A DNA stretch of 6,289 nt. It comes from Bacteroidales bacterium. Its GTDB lineage: Bacteria; Bacteroidota; Bacteroidia; Bacteroidales; UBA7960. Below, one piece after another: positions 5,921 to 6,289 of this stretch. The position numbers and the translations under genes are program-made. The DNA lies in NCBI GenBank assembly GCA_007132395.1, contig SLOR01000084.1, positions 1-6,289 on the forward strand. Reading direction: 5' to 3'. The notes under the pieces were generated by a model. It did not search any database. It was given only the letters and a program-made list of their open reading frames with translations, and was not told the DNA's origin. The number at the start of each line of letters is the position of its first letter. Position 1 is the first letter of the stretch.

Positions 5921-6289
5921 TTAAAAGCCAAGCAGGCTACCTACCTGGAAAACCAGGAACGACGCCACCCATGCCACACCTGTGGTGTAAAATACGGTAA
6001 ATACCCCCCACTTCCAGTGCCCCGATTCTTTGATTATCGCTGCCAACACACCGATGCAGGGAAAATACAGCAACACGAATACCATGAAAGAAAGTGCTAC
6101 CAGCGGGGTAAATACCTTTTTTCCCTCTCTTGGGCCGTAGGTATAGGTTTGGGTTTGAAGCTTTTCTGTTAAAGAAGCGCTGTGTGCCTGCACATTTTCG
6201 TCGGCCTGGTACAACACACCCATGGTGCTTACCACAATTTCTTTGGCAGCAAGCCCTGAAAGCAGACTTATACTCATTTTCCAGTCAAA
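5921..6289 (-). CDS. feoB: Ferrous iron transport protein B, C-terminal part (5' end outside window)
   Basis: Only the last 122 residues are inside the window. They match the end of the FeoB permease: the segment FDWKMSISLLSGLAAKEIVV and the following STMGVLYQ are typical of the second Gate domain, and the later hydrophobic helix carries the conserved LLYFPCIG motif with its cysteine. A polar loop of about 45 residues separates these, and a final helix precedes the stop. FeoB is the inner-membrane Fe(II) transporter, normally with an N-terminal GTPase domain; that part, and whether a FeoA domain is fused or encoded nearby, cannot be seen here. The reading frame is open to the right edge. The Cys-rich protein gene follows after 17 bp, forming a feo operon. 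Expression under iron control is likely from the family but not visible in this sequence. Confidence 0.95.
   Translation of the reverse strand, partial: FDWKMSISLLSGLAAKEIVVSTMGVLYQADENVQAHSASLTEKLQTQTYTYGPREGKKVFTPLVALSFMVFVLLYFPCIGVLAAIIKESGHWKWGVFTVFYTTGVAWVASFLVFQVGSLLGF

Noticed and set aside
5944..5957. Hairpin CCTGG-AAAA-CCAGG as a terminator
   Set aside because: It lies inside the feoB coding region ahead of the stop codon, has only 5 bp of stem and no following U run; the downstream gene is probably co-transcribed.
1..6289. CRISPR array, tRNA, rRNA, insertion sequence or defence island
   Set aside because: No regular spaced repeats, no tRNA-like folds, no transposase motifs and no terminal inverted repeats were seen; intergenic gaps are all under 120 bp.

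Overview
The window looks like an ordinary chromosomal segment from a member of the Bacteroidota (Bacteroidetes), probably near the Bacteroidales/Marinilabiliales. This rests on four things: a TAnnTTTG-type -7 promoter box, weak or absent Shine-Dalgarno sites, a RecQ of the layout I associate with this phylum, and a feoB gene followed by a small Cys-rich membrane protein gene. The assignment is inference from gene content; no rRNA or other marker is present. No tRNA, rRNA, CRISPR, insertion sequence or phage gene was seen.

Layout. Positions 1-1556 (minus) hold most of a soluble sensor protein in the order receiver - coiled coil - PAS - histidine kinase, cut by the left window edge near the end of the ATPase domain. 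It has a good candidate promoter of its own in the 117-bp gap behind recQ. Positions 1674-3602 (minus) hold a complete RecQ-family helicase (642 aa) whose zinc-binding cysteines lie about 220 residues after the helicase core rather than directly behind it. A 97-bp AT-rich gap (3603-3699) separates it from a divergent plus-strand pair: a 503-aa exported ankyrin-repeat protein with a beta-strand-rich C-terminal region (3700-5211), then a 144-aa lipoprotein (5290-5724). The lipoprotein gene converges on, and overlaps by 4 bp, a 60-aa FeoB-associated Cys-rich membrane protein gene (5721-5903, minus). That gene lies 17 bp behind the feoB ferrous-iron transporter gene, of which only the last 122 codons are inside the window (5921-6289, minus).

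How the genes relate. FeoB and the Cys-rich protein form a recognised iron-uptake unit. RecQ and the kinase are neighbours on one strand, but nothing links their functions. The ankyrin protein and the lipoprotein share a strand, are 78 bp apart with no clear promoter or terminator between them, and both carry export signals, so they are the best candidate for an undescribed envelope module. That is inference; neither could be assigned a specific function.
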